From Oceanicella sp. SM1341 (GTDB lineage Bacteria; Pseudomonadota; Alphaproteobacteria; Rhodobacterales; Rhodobacteraceae), in contig NZ_QRGC01000023.1 in NCBI RefSeq assembly GCF_003448965.1, positions 32,648 through 96,647 of the forward strand: 64,000 nt of DNA, written 5' to 3'. The position numbers were made by a program, and so were the translations under genes. Shown here one piece after another: positions 18,010-26,604 of the stretch (its first letter is position 1; each line of letters starts with the position of its first letter). Under the pieces are notes generated by a model that was given only the letters and a program-made list of their open reading frames with translations, made no database searches and was not told the DNA's origin.

Positions 18010-19205
18010 CACGCCCCCTCCCCCAGCGCCACGGCGCCCGCGGCCACCAGCGCCTCGATGCGCTCGGGCGGATAGCCCGCGGCGGCGAGGATCTCGCGCG
18101 TGTGCTCGCCCACCAGCGGCGCGCCGCGCGCCACGCTGGAGGGGGTTTTCGAGAAGCGGATCGGGAAGCCGGGGGTTTTCACGCGCCCCTCGGTGGGGTG
18201 GTCATACTCCACGAAGGTGCCGTTATGGGCGATCTGCGGGTCGGCCACGAGATCGGCATAGCCGTAGACCGGGCCGGCCCAGATGTCCGCCTCGGCAAAG
18301 CGCTCCAGCCAGTGCGCGGTGGGCATGGTGAGCAGCCGCTCGCGGGTGCGGGCGAAGATCTCGTCGCGGTGGGTCCAGGTGTCGGTCTCGTCGTTCATCG
18401 TCTCGAAAGATGGCTCGCCGATGATGGCGCCGAGCTTGGCCAGCGGCGGGAAGGCAAGGGCGAGATAGCCGTCGGCGGTGGCGAAGGTGCCGTAGGGGGC
18501 GCGGATGAACACATGCGCATGCGGCTCGGCCGAGCGCTGCTGCGGCTTGCCCGCCACGGTGAACACCGAGAGCTCCTGCATCTGCAGGGTGGTGATGGCG
18601 TCGAGCATGTTGACCTCGACCAGCTGGCCCTCGCCGGTGCGCTCGCGGTGCAGCAGGGCCGCGAGCACGCCCTCGAAGGCGGTGTAGGCGGTGACGGCGT
18701 CGACGAGATATTGCCCGGCGGCGACAGGCGGCTCGCCCGCCCGCCCGGTGGAGAGCATGGCGCCGGAGAGCGCCTGCAACAGCAGGTCCTGCCCGGGGCG
18801 GTTCACGTAGGGCCCGCTCTCGCCGTAGCCGGACATCGAGACGTAAACCAGCTTCGGGTTCAGCGCCGAGAGGGTCTCGTAATCCACGCCGAGGCGCTTC
18901 GCCACGCCGGGGCGGTAGTTCTGCACGAAGACATCGGCCTCGCGCACGAGGTCGAGCAGCACGGCCTTGCCCTCCTCGCTCTTGAGGTTCACCGCCAGCG
19001 AGCGCTTGTTGCGGTTGAGCGACAGGAAGGAGACGTTGATGCGGTTGCCCGCCGCGCCGCCGGCCGCGACATGGCGCTGCCATTCGCCGGTGACGGGCTC
19101 AACCTTCACCACGTCGGCGCCGAGGTCTCCCAGCCGCTGCGCGGCGAAGGGGCCGGCCATGGCGATGGAACAGTCCAGCACGCGGTATCCGTCGAGAATG
19201 CCCAA
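18009..19205 (-). CDS. CaiB/BaiF family CoA-transferase (family III)
   Basis: Moves CoA between carboxylic acids; it probably activates the pathway's carboxylate intermediate. The 398-residue product has the N-terminal motif GYRVLDCSIAMAGPFAAQRL, then LGADVVKVEP, RNKRSLAVNLK, and the region GQDLLLQALSG with the catalytic Asp at about 169. The start appears to be TTG at 19205, with AAAGGA about 8 nt upstream. It lies 27 bp after the SDR stop and overlaps the next gene, so it belongs to the same operon. Confidence 0.93.
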   Translation of the reverse strand: MGILDGYRVLDCSIAMAGPFAAQRLGDLGADVVKVEPVTGEWQRHVAAGGAAGNRINVSFLSLNRNKRSLAVNLKSEEGKAVLLDLVREADVFVQNYRPGVAKRLGVDYETLSALNPKLVYVSMSGYGESGPYVNRPGQDLLLQALSGAMLSTGRAGEPPVAAGQYLVDAVTAYTAFEGVLAALLHRERTGEGQLVEVNMLDAITTLQMQELSVFTVAGKPQQRSAEPHAHVFIRAPYGTFATADGYLALAFPPLAKLGAIIGEPSFETMNDETDTWTHRDEIFARTRERLLTMPTAHWLERFAEADIWAGPVYGYADLVADPQIAHNGTFVEYDHPTEGRVKTPGFPIRFSKTPSSVARGAPLVGEHTREILAAAGYPPERIEALVAAGAVALGEGA

Positions 19206-19232
19206 TTGGGTGTCCTTTCCTGAAAGGGGGTG

Positions 19233-20024
19233 TCAGTGCATCACCCAGCCGCCGTCCACGTTCAGCGTCTGGCCGGTGATGAAGCCTGCGGCGTCGGAGG
19301 CGAGGAAGAGCAGCGCGTTCGCGATGTCCTCTGGCGCGCCCCGGCGCTTCACGGCCTGATGGTCGAGCACGAAGCGGGTGTAGCCCTCGGGGTCGGGGTG
19401 GATCTTCTCCGCGTCGGTGGGGAAGGCGCCGGGGGCGATGGCGTTCACGGTGATGCCGTATGCCCCGAATTCCCGCGCCCAGGCCCGGGTGAGGCCCACC
19501 AGCGCGCCCTTGGACTGCACGTAGGGCGAAAGTTTCGCCCAGCCGCCGTAGAAGGTGACCGAGGCGATGTTGAGGATGCGCCCGCGCCCCGCGGCCCGCA
19601 TGTGCGGCAGGGCGGCCTGCACGGCCACGATGGCGGCATCCACGTTCACCGCCTGCACGGCGCGATGCTCGGCCAGGCTGTACTCCTCGAACGGTTTCGA
19701 GGGGTAGATGGCGGCGTTGTTGACCAGCGTGTCGAACCCGCCGCGGGCGGCCTGCGCCTCTGCCAGCGCCTCTGTGAGGGCCCCGGCATCGGCAAGGTCG
19801 GTCGCGGCGAGGGTGAAGCGCGCCTCCTGCCCCGCGGCGTGCACGGCGGCGGTGAGGGCGGCGGATTTTTCGGGGTGCGTGTCGATCGCATGCACCGTGG
19901 CGCCAGCGGCGAGGAAGCCCAGGACCGTGGCCTGCCCCAGCCCGCCGGCCGCACCGGTGACGAGCACGTGCCGGCCCTGCATGGCACCCTCGGAGGCGGG
20001 GCGTGTGTCTTCGGCGAGGGTCAT
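19233..20024 (-). CDS. Short-chain dehydrogenase/reductase (SDR)
   Basis: Classical NAD(P)-dependent SDR of 263 residues, probably oxidising a sugar or hydroxy-acid intermediate. The Rossmann motif is TGAAGGLG (about 24-31). NNAAIYP and the catalytic Ser in NIASVTF follow, then YVQSK with the Tyr-x-x-x-Lys pair, and a C-terminal NVDGGWVMH that matches the family's DGG end. The ATG at 20024 has AAGGAAA about 8 nt upstream; longer in-frame readings lack a plausible N-terminus. The operon context (oxidoreductase, isomerase, DUF4432, CoA-transferase) suggests sugar-acid breakdown. Confidence 0.93.
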   Translation of the reverse strand: MTLAEDTRPASEGAMQGRHVLVTGAAGGLGQATVLGFLAAGATVHAIDTHPEKSAALTAAVHAAGQEARFTLAATDLADAGALTEALAEAQAARGGFDTLVNNAAIYPSKPFEEYSLAEHRAVQAVNVDAAIVAVQAALPHMRAAGRGRILNIASVTFYGGWAKLSPYVQSKGALVGLTRAWAREFGAYGITVNAIAPGAFPTDAEKIHPDPEGYTRFVLDHQAVKRRGAPEDIANALLFLASDAAGFITGQTLNVDGGWVMH

Positions 20025-20066
20025 CTGCGGTTTCCTTTCAGGCCGGGCGTGGTGACGGGGCGCGAC

Positions 20067-20101
20067 CCCCGCCCGGCCGGCGCGAGGCGGGCCGGGCGGG
20101 G
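20067..20101. repeat. Perfect 12-bp hairpin between DUF4432 and SDR genes
   Basis: CCCCGCCCGGCC and GGCCGGGCGGGG pair perfectly across an 11-nt loop. The element lies in the 160-bp gap inside the operon, the largest gap upstream of the CoA-transferase. It has no T-run. It may be an mRNA processing or stability site that separates expression of the upstream and downstream genes. Confidence 0.6.
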
Positions 20102-20184
20102 AACGGGACCCGGGGCGCGGGACAGGTGAGCCCGAGGCGCTCCCCGGCGTTTGGCGCCCCCGCCCGGGCTCTGGCGCACGCCGC

Positions 20185-21366
20185 TCATGCCCCGGCCCGC
20201 AACGGGAGGTGATGTCCCGAGGGCTCGGGGAAATCCTCCTCCGGCTGGGTGGCGAGGGCGGTGACGCGCGCCTCGCAGGCCGCGATCTCCGCCGCGCCGT
20301 CGAGCACGCGCAGCCGGGTGTCATAGCGCCGGGCCTCGCCATGGCCGAGGGTGATCAGCTCGCCCCGCTCGGCGGCGTAGCCCTGGCCGAGCACGTGGTT
20401 GGTCGAGGGCTCGATGCCGAAGCCGTATTGCCCGGCCTGCAGCGCCTGCCATTCGAACATGCAGGGGAACTGCGCCGCATCGGTGGTGACCTCGAAGCCG
20501 AGGCCCGCCGCATCGTTCACCAGCGCCACCGGGCGCGTGCCGTCCGGCCCCGCCGCGAGCTCATGCTGCCAGACCTGCTCGTGAAACCGCGGCTGCGGGC
20601 CGGTGAGGCGGCGATAGCCCACGCCCTGCGCGCGGTAATCGGCCCCGGCATGCGCGGCCCAGACCACGTCGCGCACCGGCGCGAGGTAGCGCGCGCCCTC
20701 GCCCAGCAACGGATGGCCGAGGTTGATGTGGTAGCAGTACATGTGCGGCGTGGGGTTGAAGCCGCGGTTCTCCACCCGGTCGGTGAGGCGGATCTCGGAG
20801 GTGCCGGCGTCGATCTCGATGCGCCGGGTGAGCTCGAGATGCTCGCCGAACATCGTCGCCTGCCGCACCACGCCCTCGCACCACAGGGTGCAGCGGTCGC
20901 CCTCCCAGGTCTCGCCATAGCCGGTGAGCCGGGCGGGAATGGTGCCGGCGCGGCCGTGCAGCGAGTGCTTCACCTCCGTGCGGGGACCGTAATTGTACTC
21001 CGCCGCCGGGGCGTCATGCATGAACAGGATGTGGTCGAGCCCGCAGGTCACCATCAGCCCGGAGAAGGAGCGCATCCAGGAGAGCCCGCCCTCGCCCTCG
21101 TACTCGTGCAGGGCCGGGTGGCGGAAGCCCGAGGGCCCGTGCCAGCCGATGGCCCGGCCGCGATACTCGCACTCGGCGATGTCCAGGCAGCGGTCCACCA
21201 GCACGGTGAAGCGCAAGCCGCTGCCGGAGCGGAATTCCAGCATGCGGATGCCGCGCTCCGCCCCGTCGCCCAGCACCATCAGCCGCACGCCGGCGAACTG
21301 GGCCATGTCGCCCGAATGCGCCGAAAGCTCCGCCCGGCTGAACTCGCGCCCGAAGAGTGCCACCAT
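20185..21366 (-). CDS. DUF4432 family protein (aldose-epimerase-like)
   Basis: A 393-residue cytoplasmic protein with the galactose-mutarotase-like beta-sandwich fold predicted for DUF4432. Members cluster with sugar catabolism genes and are thought to act on the anomeric centre of a sugar. Family-like stretches are VLVDRCLDIAECEYRG, HGRAGTIPAR, HMYCYHINLGHPLL and FGIEPSTNHVLG. The His and Glu in these are candidate catalytic residues. The ATG at 21366 lies 70 bp after the isomerase stop. The substrate cannot be told from sequence. Confidence 0.87.
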   Translation of the reverse strand: MVALFGREFSRAELSAHSGDMAQFAGVRLMVLGDGAERGIRMLEFRSGSGLRFTVLVDRCLDIAECEYRGRAIGWHGPSGFRHPALHEYEGEGGLSWMRSFSGLMVTCGLDHILFMHDAPAAEYNYGPRTEVKHSLHGRAGTIPARLTGYGETWEGDRCTLWCEGVVRQATMFGEHLELTRRIEIDAGTSEIRLTDRVENRGFNPTPHMYCYHINLGHPLLGEGARYLAPVRDVVWAAHAGADYRAQGVGYRRLTGPQPRFHEQVWQHELAAGPDGTRPVALVNDAAGLGFEVTTDAAQFPCMFEWQALQAGQYGFGIEPSTNHVLGQGYAAERGELITLGHGEARRYDTRLRVLDGAAEIAACEARVTALATQPEEDFPEPSGHHLPLRAGA

Positions 21367-21436
21367 GCCCTGTCGTTCTCCTGTCCGTCGTTCCGATATG
21401 CAGAACCCGGGCCCCGCGCGGGGCCCGGGCCCGGTG

Positions 21437-22351
21437 TCACAGGCCCTGCGCGCGCAGCTTGCCGTCGAGGAAGGTCTTGGCGCGCGGCACGTCCGCCTCC
21501 TCGAGATGCTCGATGATGATCGGGATGTTGGGGTGCTTCTTCGCCAGCCGCTTCAGGTAGAGGTCGTAGTTCAGCTCGCCCAGCCCCGGTGCCGGCAGCT
21601 CGATCTCGCCCACGCCGCGGAAGGTGTGGCTCTCGTGGGCGGTGTCGTCGCCGATGTCGGAATGCTTCTCCGCCTTGTCCTCGCCCGAGCGCTTCACGTC
21701 CTTGGCGTGCGCGATGCAGATCCGGTCCGAGAGGGCGTCGAAGACATGGTTCAGCGTCTCGTCCATCCTGTCGATGTTATGGGCCTCGAAATAGTTCGTC
21801 GGGTCCATCAGCAGGCCGAGGCCGGGGTGGTCGACCTCCGCGAACATGCGCAGTGTCTCCTCCACCGAGCCCACCACGTTGTTCACGTAGGTCTCCAGCA
21901 GGAACACCGCGCCATGGTCATAGGCGTGCTGCGCGAGGTCGGTGATGACGGCGCGGCAATCCTCCCAGCCCTCCTCGGTCTTGTTCTTCGGGTGGTGCAC
22001 CCAGTCGCTCCCGGTATCGAAGGTGCCGGTCTCGGAGATCACGTAGGGGCTGCCGAGGTACTGCGCATGCGCGATCACCTCCTTCAGCAGGCCGTTGCGC
22101 TTGCCCCGCTCGCCGGCGTCCGGGTGCACGATGTTGGTGTAGCCGGAGATGGCGCTCACCGGCAGGTCATGGTCGCGGAAGGTCTCGCGGATGCGGACGC
22201 ATTTCTCCTTGGTGATGTTCCCGGCGGAGAGGTCCATGTCCTTGAAATGCATGTCGAGCTGCACGGTGTTGAAGCCCAGGGCGCGGATCTTCTTCGCGGT
22301 CTCCTCGAGGGCATAGGGGAAATAGGCGGTGAAAATGCCGGTCTGCATCAT
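21437..22351 (-). CDS. Sugar phosphate isomerase/epimerase, TIM barrel
   Basis: Xylose-isomerase-like TIM-barrel (AP endonuclease 2 superfamily) enzyme of 304 residues, probably metal-dependent. Candidate metal ligands lie on successive strands: Glu in FLLETYVNN, Asp in LLMDPTNYF, His in IAHAKDVK and Glu in IIIEHLEE. The start is ATG 22351, with GGGAGGA about 10 nt upstream, or ATG 22348. Both overlap the oxidoreductase stop, so the pair is translationally coupled. It probably interconverts keto-sugar or sugar-acid intermediates in the operon's pathway. Confidence 0.9.
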   Translation of the reverse strand: MMQTGIFTAYFPYALEETAKKIRALGFNTVQLDMHFKDMDLSAGNITKEKCVRIRETFRDHDLPVSAISGYTNIVHPDAGERGKRNGLLKEVIAHAQYLGSPYVISETGTFDTGSDWVHHPKNKTEEGWEDCRAVITDLAQHAYDHGAVFLLETYVNNVVGSVEETLRMFAEVDHPGLGLLMDPTNYFEAHNIDRMDETLNHVFDALSDRICIAHAKDVKRSGEDKAEKHSDIGDDTAHESHTFRGVGEIELPAPGLGELNYDLYLKRLAKKHPNIPIIIEHLEEADVPRAKTFLDGKLRAQGL

Positions 22352-23466
22352 GTCTTGGGTCCTCCCGTGTTTTGTTCTTTGATGTCGATCTCGCAGAGCA
22401 TCACCGTCCGCCCCTCGGCGGCGGAGCGGTAGGCGGCCTCGACCAGCGCCATGGTGCGCACGTTGTCGGCCACGCTGAGCGCGGGCGGGGTGTCGGAGGC
22501 GAGCGCGTGCTGGAGCTGCTCCATCACCCCGGTGAAGGCGTCGGGAAACCACATCGTCTCCCATTCCGGCCGCACCCATGCGCCGCCGGTCTCGCGCTGC
22601 GAGGCGTATTCCAGCGTGGAGGGCGCGCCGGTGGGCCAGCCGATGGTGCCGCGCGCCACCCCCTCCAGCCCCTCGATGCGCCAGCCGATGTGCTGGTCGT
22701 CGGCATAGCCCTCGGCCCGCGGGCCCGACCACACGTCCTCCAGCGACAGCGCCAGCGCGCCGGAGCCGAAGCGCAGGGTGGAGACCACGATGCCGTCGGT
22801 GTGGGCGAATTCGGTGCGCGGGTCCTCGCGCAGCACGGTGGTCACCTCCACCGGCTCGCCGAGCAGGAAGCGCAGCACGTCGAGGTGGTGCACGCTCATG
22901 TTCGACAGGGTGAGCCGGTCGTAGCCCTCGAGAAACCCCTGCCAGTGCGGGATGGCGTGCATGTCGATCTGGGCGAAGACGATGTCGCCCAGCGCGCCGC
23001 GCTCGATGAGCTGGCGGGCCACGCGCATCGACTGGTCGTAGCGCATGTTCTGGTTGACCGAGAGCGGCTTGCCGGCGGCGGCGGCGGCATCGCGCAGGGC
23101 GATGGCCTCCTCGAGCGAGAGCGCGAGCGGCTTCTGCGCCAGGATCGCCTTCACATGCGGGGCGGCCAGCGCGCGGCGGATCAGCTCCGGCTGGCGGTCC
23201 GGCGGGTAGGCGATATCGACGATCTCGACATCGGGGTCGTCGATCAGCGCCTCGGGCGTGTCATGCACCCTGGGGATGTGGTGGGCGGCGGCGGCCTCCT
23301 CGGCCCGGGCCCTGGTGCGCGAGGCGATGGCCACCACCTCGAACCCGGCCTTCGCATAGGCCGGCAGGTGGCAGCCGGTCATGATCATCCCCGCACCGAT
23401 GCAGCCGATGCGGGCCCCGCGGGCCCGCACCTCCTGGTCGGGACGGAAGGGGGCGGCCGCGGTCAT
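22348..23466 (-). CDS. Gfo/Idh/MocA family NAD(P)-dependent oxidoreductase
   Basis: Sugar or inositol dehydrogenase-type enzyme of 372 residues. The N-terminal Rossmann motif GCIGAGMIMTGCHLPAY is at about 21-37. VDIAYPP and the AQKPLALSLEEA version of the EKP motif follow. The C-terminal alpha/beta domain starts with QIDMHAIPHWQG. The ATG at 23466 was chosen because GGAGG lies upstream and the longer reading is Pro/Ala-rich. It is the first gene of the operon and faces the LacI-type regulator across a 423-bp region. Confidence 0.93.
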   Translation of the reverse strand: MTAAAPFRPDQEVRARGARIGCIGAGMIMTGCHLPAYAKAGFEVVAIASRTRARAEEAAAAHHIPRVHDTPEALIDDPDVEIVDIAYPPDRQPELIRRALAAPHVKAILAQKPLALSLEEAIALRDAAAAAGKPLSVNQNMRYDQSMRVARQLIERGALGDIVFAQIDMHAIPHWQGFLEGYDRLTLSNMSVHHLDVLRFLLGEPVEVTTVLREDPRTEFAHTDGIVVSTLRFGSGALALSLEDVWSGPRAEGYADDQHIGWRIEGLEGVARGTIGWPTGAPSTLEYASQRETGGAWVRPEWETMWFPDAFTGVMEQLQHALASDTPPALSVADNVRTMALVEAAYRSAAEGRTVMLCEIDIKEQNTGGPKT

Positions 23467-23625
23467 CGCCGGGCCTCCGCGGGGCATGGCGCGGCGGGGC
23501 CGGGCAGCGGCTGCCACGGCCGGACAGGGCATGTCTGGGTCATCGGGCGTCTCCCTCATCGCGGCGCTCGGGCGCACCGTCTCGCTGGTTTCGACGCAGC
23601 ATTGGCGCCGGGTGCGATGGAGTCA

Positions 23626-23642
23626 ACATCAAACTACATCAT
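23626..23642 (+). promoter_or_regulatory. Operator-like site, left copy
   Basis: ACATCAAACTACATCAT. It contains two direct ACATCA half-sites 10 bp apart, one helical turn. It matches the inverted right copy at 16 of 17 positions. It lies about 160 bp upstream of the oxidoreductase gene and is a candidate site for the adjacent LacI-type regulator or for another regulator. Confidence 0.7.
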
Positions 23643-23793
23643 AACGCATCATCGGCGGCTAAGCGCGAGGAGACCATAGCCTGGAAATCTGATTTCCTTA
23701 TAAAATATCCAAATCTCCATGCACCTCCGCTGCACATGCGAAAGTCGTTCAGCATGCGTGATGCAGCGCAACACTTGTCGCGTCCCGTGTTTC

Positions 23794-23810
23794 ATGATGT
23801 ATTTTGATGT
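23794..23810 (-). promoter_or_regulatory. Operator-like site, right copy (inverted)
   Basis: Read on the minus strand this is ACATCAAAATACATCAT, differing from the left copy at one base. It lies 80 bp upstream of the lacI-type start. With the left copy (168 bp away, start to start) it could support a repression loop over both promoters. Confidence 0.7.
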
Positions 23811-23889
23811 AATTTGAGTCGCGCCGCCCGGCTTGACACCTTCCGGGGTGTGGCCGAAACGGGGCGGGAAGGATGGGAGAGCCTCAGCC

Positions 23890-24909
23890 ATGGCCCTGCG
23901 CTCGACATTGACGGATATCGCCCGCGCCGCCGGCGTGAGCAGCGCCACGGTCGACCGGGTGCTGAACAACCGCGAGGGCGTGCGCCCGCGCACCCGCGAG
24001 ATGGTGCTCGAGGCCGCTGGCCGTCTGGGCTACCTGCCCTCCGGCCGCCCGCTCTTCACCGCCGCCATGCCGGTGCGGCTCGACTTCGTGATGCCGGTGC
24101 GCTCCAACCCGTTCATCGGCGGGCTCTGCGCCGAGATCGAGGCCCAGGCCGCCCGGCGCGAGGGGCTCGAGGTGCGCGTCCACGGCATCGACGGCATAAA
24201 CCCGCAGGCCCTCGCCCGCGCGCTCACCGCCCTGCCCGAGACCCAGGGCGTGGGCCTGATCGCGCTCGACCATCCGGCGGTGCGCGAGGCGGTGCGCGCC
24301 CTCTCGGCGCGCGGGGTGAAGGTGGCCACGCTCGTGTCCGACCTGCCGGACGTGCCACGCATCGGCTACGTGGGCATCGACAACCGCGCGGCGGGGCGGC
24401 TCGCCGGCTACCTGCTGGGCCGGCTGCTCGGCCAGGGCACGCGGCAGCGGGTGGCGGTGTTTGCCGGCTCGCTCTCCTACCGCGGCCACGAGGAGCGCGA
24501 GATGGGCTTCCGCGCCATCCTCGCCGAGGATTTCCCCGATTTCGAGGTGGTGGAGCTGCGCGAGATCCGCGACGACCCGGCCCGCGCCGTGGCCGAAACC
24601 CGCGCCCTGCTCGCGGCCCACCCCGACATCACCGGCATCTACAACATCGGCGCCGGCAACCCCGGCATCGCCGAGGGGCTGCGCGCCGCCGCCCTGCCCC
24701 GCCGGCCGGTGTTCGTGGGCCACGAGCTCACCGCGCAGAACAAGACCCTGCTGCTCGACGGCACCATCGACGCGCTGATCGACCAGAACCCGCGCGTAGA
24801 AGCCCGCGAGGCGCTCTCCCTCCTCGAATGCGCCGTGCGCGGCCTGCCCCACGACGCCCACCCGCCCCGCCTGCAGGTGATCTTCCGCGAAAACATCCCC
24901 GGCGCCTGA
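23890..24909 (+). CDS. LacI-family transcriptional regulator
   Basis: A 339-residue regulator. The N-terminal helix-turn-helix is TLTDIARAAGVSSATVDRVL, followed by a hinge and a periplasmic-binding-protein-like effector domain with VRSNPFIGGLCAEIE, IALDHPAVREAV, VGIDNRAAGRLAGYLLG and IYNIGAGNPGIAEGL. The Asp in place of the usual Ser in SSATVDRVLN is common in a LacI subgroup tied to sugar and inositol genes. The ATG at 23890 has GGGAG about 10 nt upstream. It is divergent from the catabolic operon and very likely controls it in response to a sugar. Confidence 0.93.
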   Translation: MALRSTLTDIARAAGVSSATVDRVLNNREGVRPRTREMVLEAAGRLGYLPSGRPLFTAAMPVRLDFVMPVRSNPFIGGLCAEIEAQAARREGLEVRVHGIDGINPQALARALTALPETQGVGLIALDHPAVREAVRALSARGVKVATLVSDLPDVPRIGYVGIDNRAAGRLAGYLLGRLLGQGTRQRVAVFAGSLSYRGHEEREMGFRAILAEDFPDFEVVELREIRDDPARAVAETRALLAAHPDITGIYNIGAGNPGIAEGLRAAALPRRPVFVGHELTAQNKTLLLDGTIDALIDQNPRVEAREALSLLECAVRGLPHDAHPPRLQVIFRENIPGA

Positions 24910-24913
24910 AGTC

Positions 24914-25005
24914 ACTGCGTGACGGCTGAATGCGTGACGGCCGGACTGCGGGACGGTGGGGCAAAAGACGGTGGCGCGAGGGACGATGGGGCGCGGGATG
25001 GCCGA
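24914..25005. repeat. Degenerate short repeats downstream of the lacI-type gene
   Basis: The motif TGCGTGACGGC occurs twice and then decays into GACGGTGGGGC, GACGGTGGCGC and GACGATGGGGC variants at about 15-bp spacing. It is non-coding. No terminator-like hairpin with a T-run is visible. Confidence 0.5.
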
Positions 25006-25139
25006 AGATCGGATCCCGCGCCGCGCAGGGGTGCGGCGCCCCGGGCCGTCGGGCGGAAGGGCGAGGGCGTGAACACCCGCCCGGCAAGCTGCTCAGGCGG
25101 GCGCCCTCCGTGGCGCGGGAGGCCGCGCGCCGCATGGGC

Positions 25140-26516
25140 TCAGGCGCCCGGGAACACCTCCTTCACGGCCGCCTCTGTCGCGGCCACGATGGTGTCGGCC
25201 TCCGCGCGGCTCAGGCACAGCGGCGGGGCGAAGCCGAGGATGTCGCCCTGCGGCATCGCCCGGCCGATCACGCTGCGGCGCAACAGGGCGGCGGCCACGG
25301 CAGGGCCGGTCTTCGCCGCGGGGTCGAGGAAGCGCCGGGTCTCGCGGTCGGCCACGAATTCGAGCGCGCAGAGCATGCCCTCGCCGCGGATGTCGCCCAC
25401 GTTGGGGTGGGCGCCCAGCGCGTCCTCCATCGCGGCGCGCAGGTAGGAGCCGGTGTCGCGGGCATTGTCGACCAGGCCGAGCCGGTCGATCAGCTCGAGG
25501 TTCGCCACCCCGGCCGCCGCGCCGATCGGGTGGGCGGAGTAGGTCCAGCCGTGGCCGATGGGGCCCATCGCGTCGGTGCCCTGCTCCAGCACCGCCCACA
25601 TCCGCTCCGACACGATGGAGCCCGAGAGCGGCGCATAGGCCGAGGTGAGCCCCTTCGCAATGGTGATGATGTCGGGCCGCATGCCGTAGTGATCGGAGCC
25701 GAACATCGAGCCGAGGCGCCCGAAGCCGGTCACCACCTCGTCGGCGATGAGCAGGATGTCATGGCGCTCCAGCACCGCGCCGATCGCCTCCCAGTAGCCC
25801 TCGGGCGGCGGCACGATGCCACCCGTGCCCAGCACCGGCTCGCCGATGAAGGCGGCGATGGTGTCGGCCCCCTCGCGCGCGATCAGCGCCTCCAGCGCGG
25901 CCACGCAGGCGGCGGTGAACTCGGCCTCGCTCTGGCCGGGGTTTTCCCGGCGGAAGTAGTAGGGCGCCTCGGTGTGCAGGATGCCGGGCATCGGCAGGTC
26001 GAACGCCTTGTGGAACAGCTCCAGCCCGGTGAGCGAGCCGGTCATCAGCCCCGAGCCGTGGTAGCCGCGCCAGCGCGAGATGATCTTCTTCTTCTCCGGC
26101 CGGCCCAGCACGTTGTTGTAATACCATACGAGTTTCACGTTGGTCTCGTTCGCGTCCGACCCGCCGAGGCCGAAGTAGACCTTCGACATGCCCGCCGGCG
26201 CGCGCTCGGTGACCATATGCGCGAGGCGGATCGAGGCCTCGGTGCCGTGGCCCACATAGGCGTGGTAATAGGCAAGCTCCCGCGCCTGCTCGGCGATGGC
26301 CTCGGCGATCTCCGGGCGGCCGTAGCCCACGTTCACGCAGTAGAGCCCGGCGAAACCGTCGAGCAGCCGGGTGCCGTCGCGGTCCTCCACGAAGACACCG
26401 CTGCCGCCGGTCATGATCCGGCCCGGCGTCTCGCCCCGCGCATGGGCGGCAAGGTGGGTGGAGGGGTGGAAGAAGCTCTCGCGGTCCCAGGCCGCGAGAC
26501 GGTCGTTGTCGAGCAT
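25140..26516 (-). CDS. Class III PLP-dependent aminotransferase (omega-transaminase type)
   Basis: A 458-residue fold-type I aminotransferase that probably moves the terminal amino group of a polyamine, beta-amino acid or similar amine to pyruvate. The PLP Lys is K288 in IITIAKGLTSAYAP, with the cofactor Asp at D259 in LLIADEVVTGFGR. The N-terminal HPSTHLAAHARGE and DGFAGLYCVNVGYG fit the taurine/putrescine/beta-alanine:pyruvate group. The exact substrate is not settled. Upstream on the same strand is an Lrp-type regulator, probably its controller; an ArgE-like deacylase is divergent from that. Confidence 0.92.
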   Translation of the reverse strand: MLDNDRLAAWDRESFFHPSTHLAAHARGETPGRIMTGGSGVFVEDRDGTRLLDGFAGLYCVNVGYGRPEIAEAIAEQARELAYYHAYVGHGTEASIRLAHMVTERAPAGMSKVYFGLGGSDANETNVKLVWYYNNVLGRPEKKKIISRWRGYHGSGLMTGSLTGLELFHKAFDLPMPGILHTEAPYYFRRENPGQSEAEFTAACVAALEALIAREGADTIAAFIGEPVLGTGGIVPPPEGYWEAIGAVLERHDILLIADEVVTGFGRLGSMFGSDHYGMRPDIITIAKGLTSAYAPLSGSIVSERMWAVLEQGTDAMGPIGHGWTYSAHPIGAAAGVANLELIDRLGLVDNARDTGSYLRAAMEDALGAHPNVGDIRGEGMLCALEFVADRETRRFLDPAAKTGPAVAAALLRRSVIGRAMPQGDILGFAPPLCLSRAEADTIVAATEAAVKEVFPGA

Positions 26517-26604
26517 CGGTCTCTCCTCGGGGGTTTCGGCGATGCTAGCGCAGGGCGCGCAGGCGAAGCCTCCGAAGCGGCGCGAGCGCGCAGACGATCC
26601 GTCT

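Larger units (their letters stand above)
23467..23889. other. Divergent control region of the catabolic operon and lacI-type gene
   Basis: The 423 bp between the two divergent genes hold no reading frame. The middle (about 23620-23820) is much more A/T-rich than the genes and carries two inverted copies of a 17-bp site (separate entries). Loose promoter-like hexamers exist (TATGAT on the minus strand overlapping the left site; TTGTCG ... TGTATT overlapping the right site), but none is a strong match. Confidence 0.6.

Noticed and set aside
23833..23838. TTGACA as the -35 box of the lacI-type gene
   Set aside because: No -10-like hexamer at 16-18 bp, and it lies only about 50 bp before the start, inside very GC-rich sequence.
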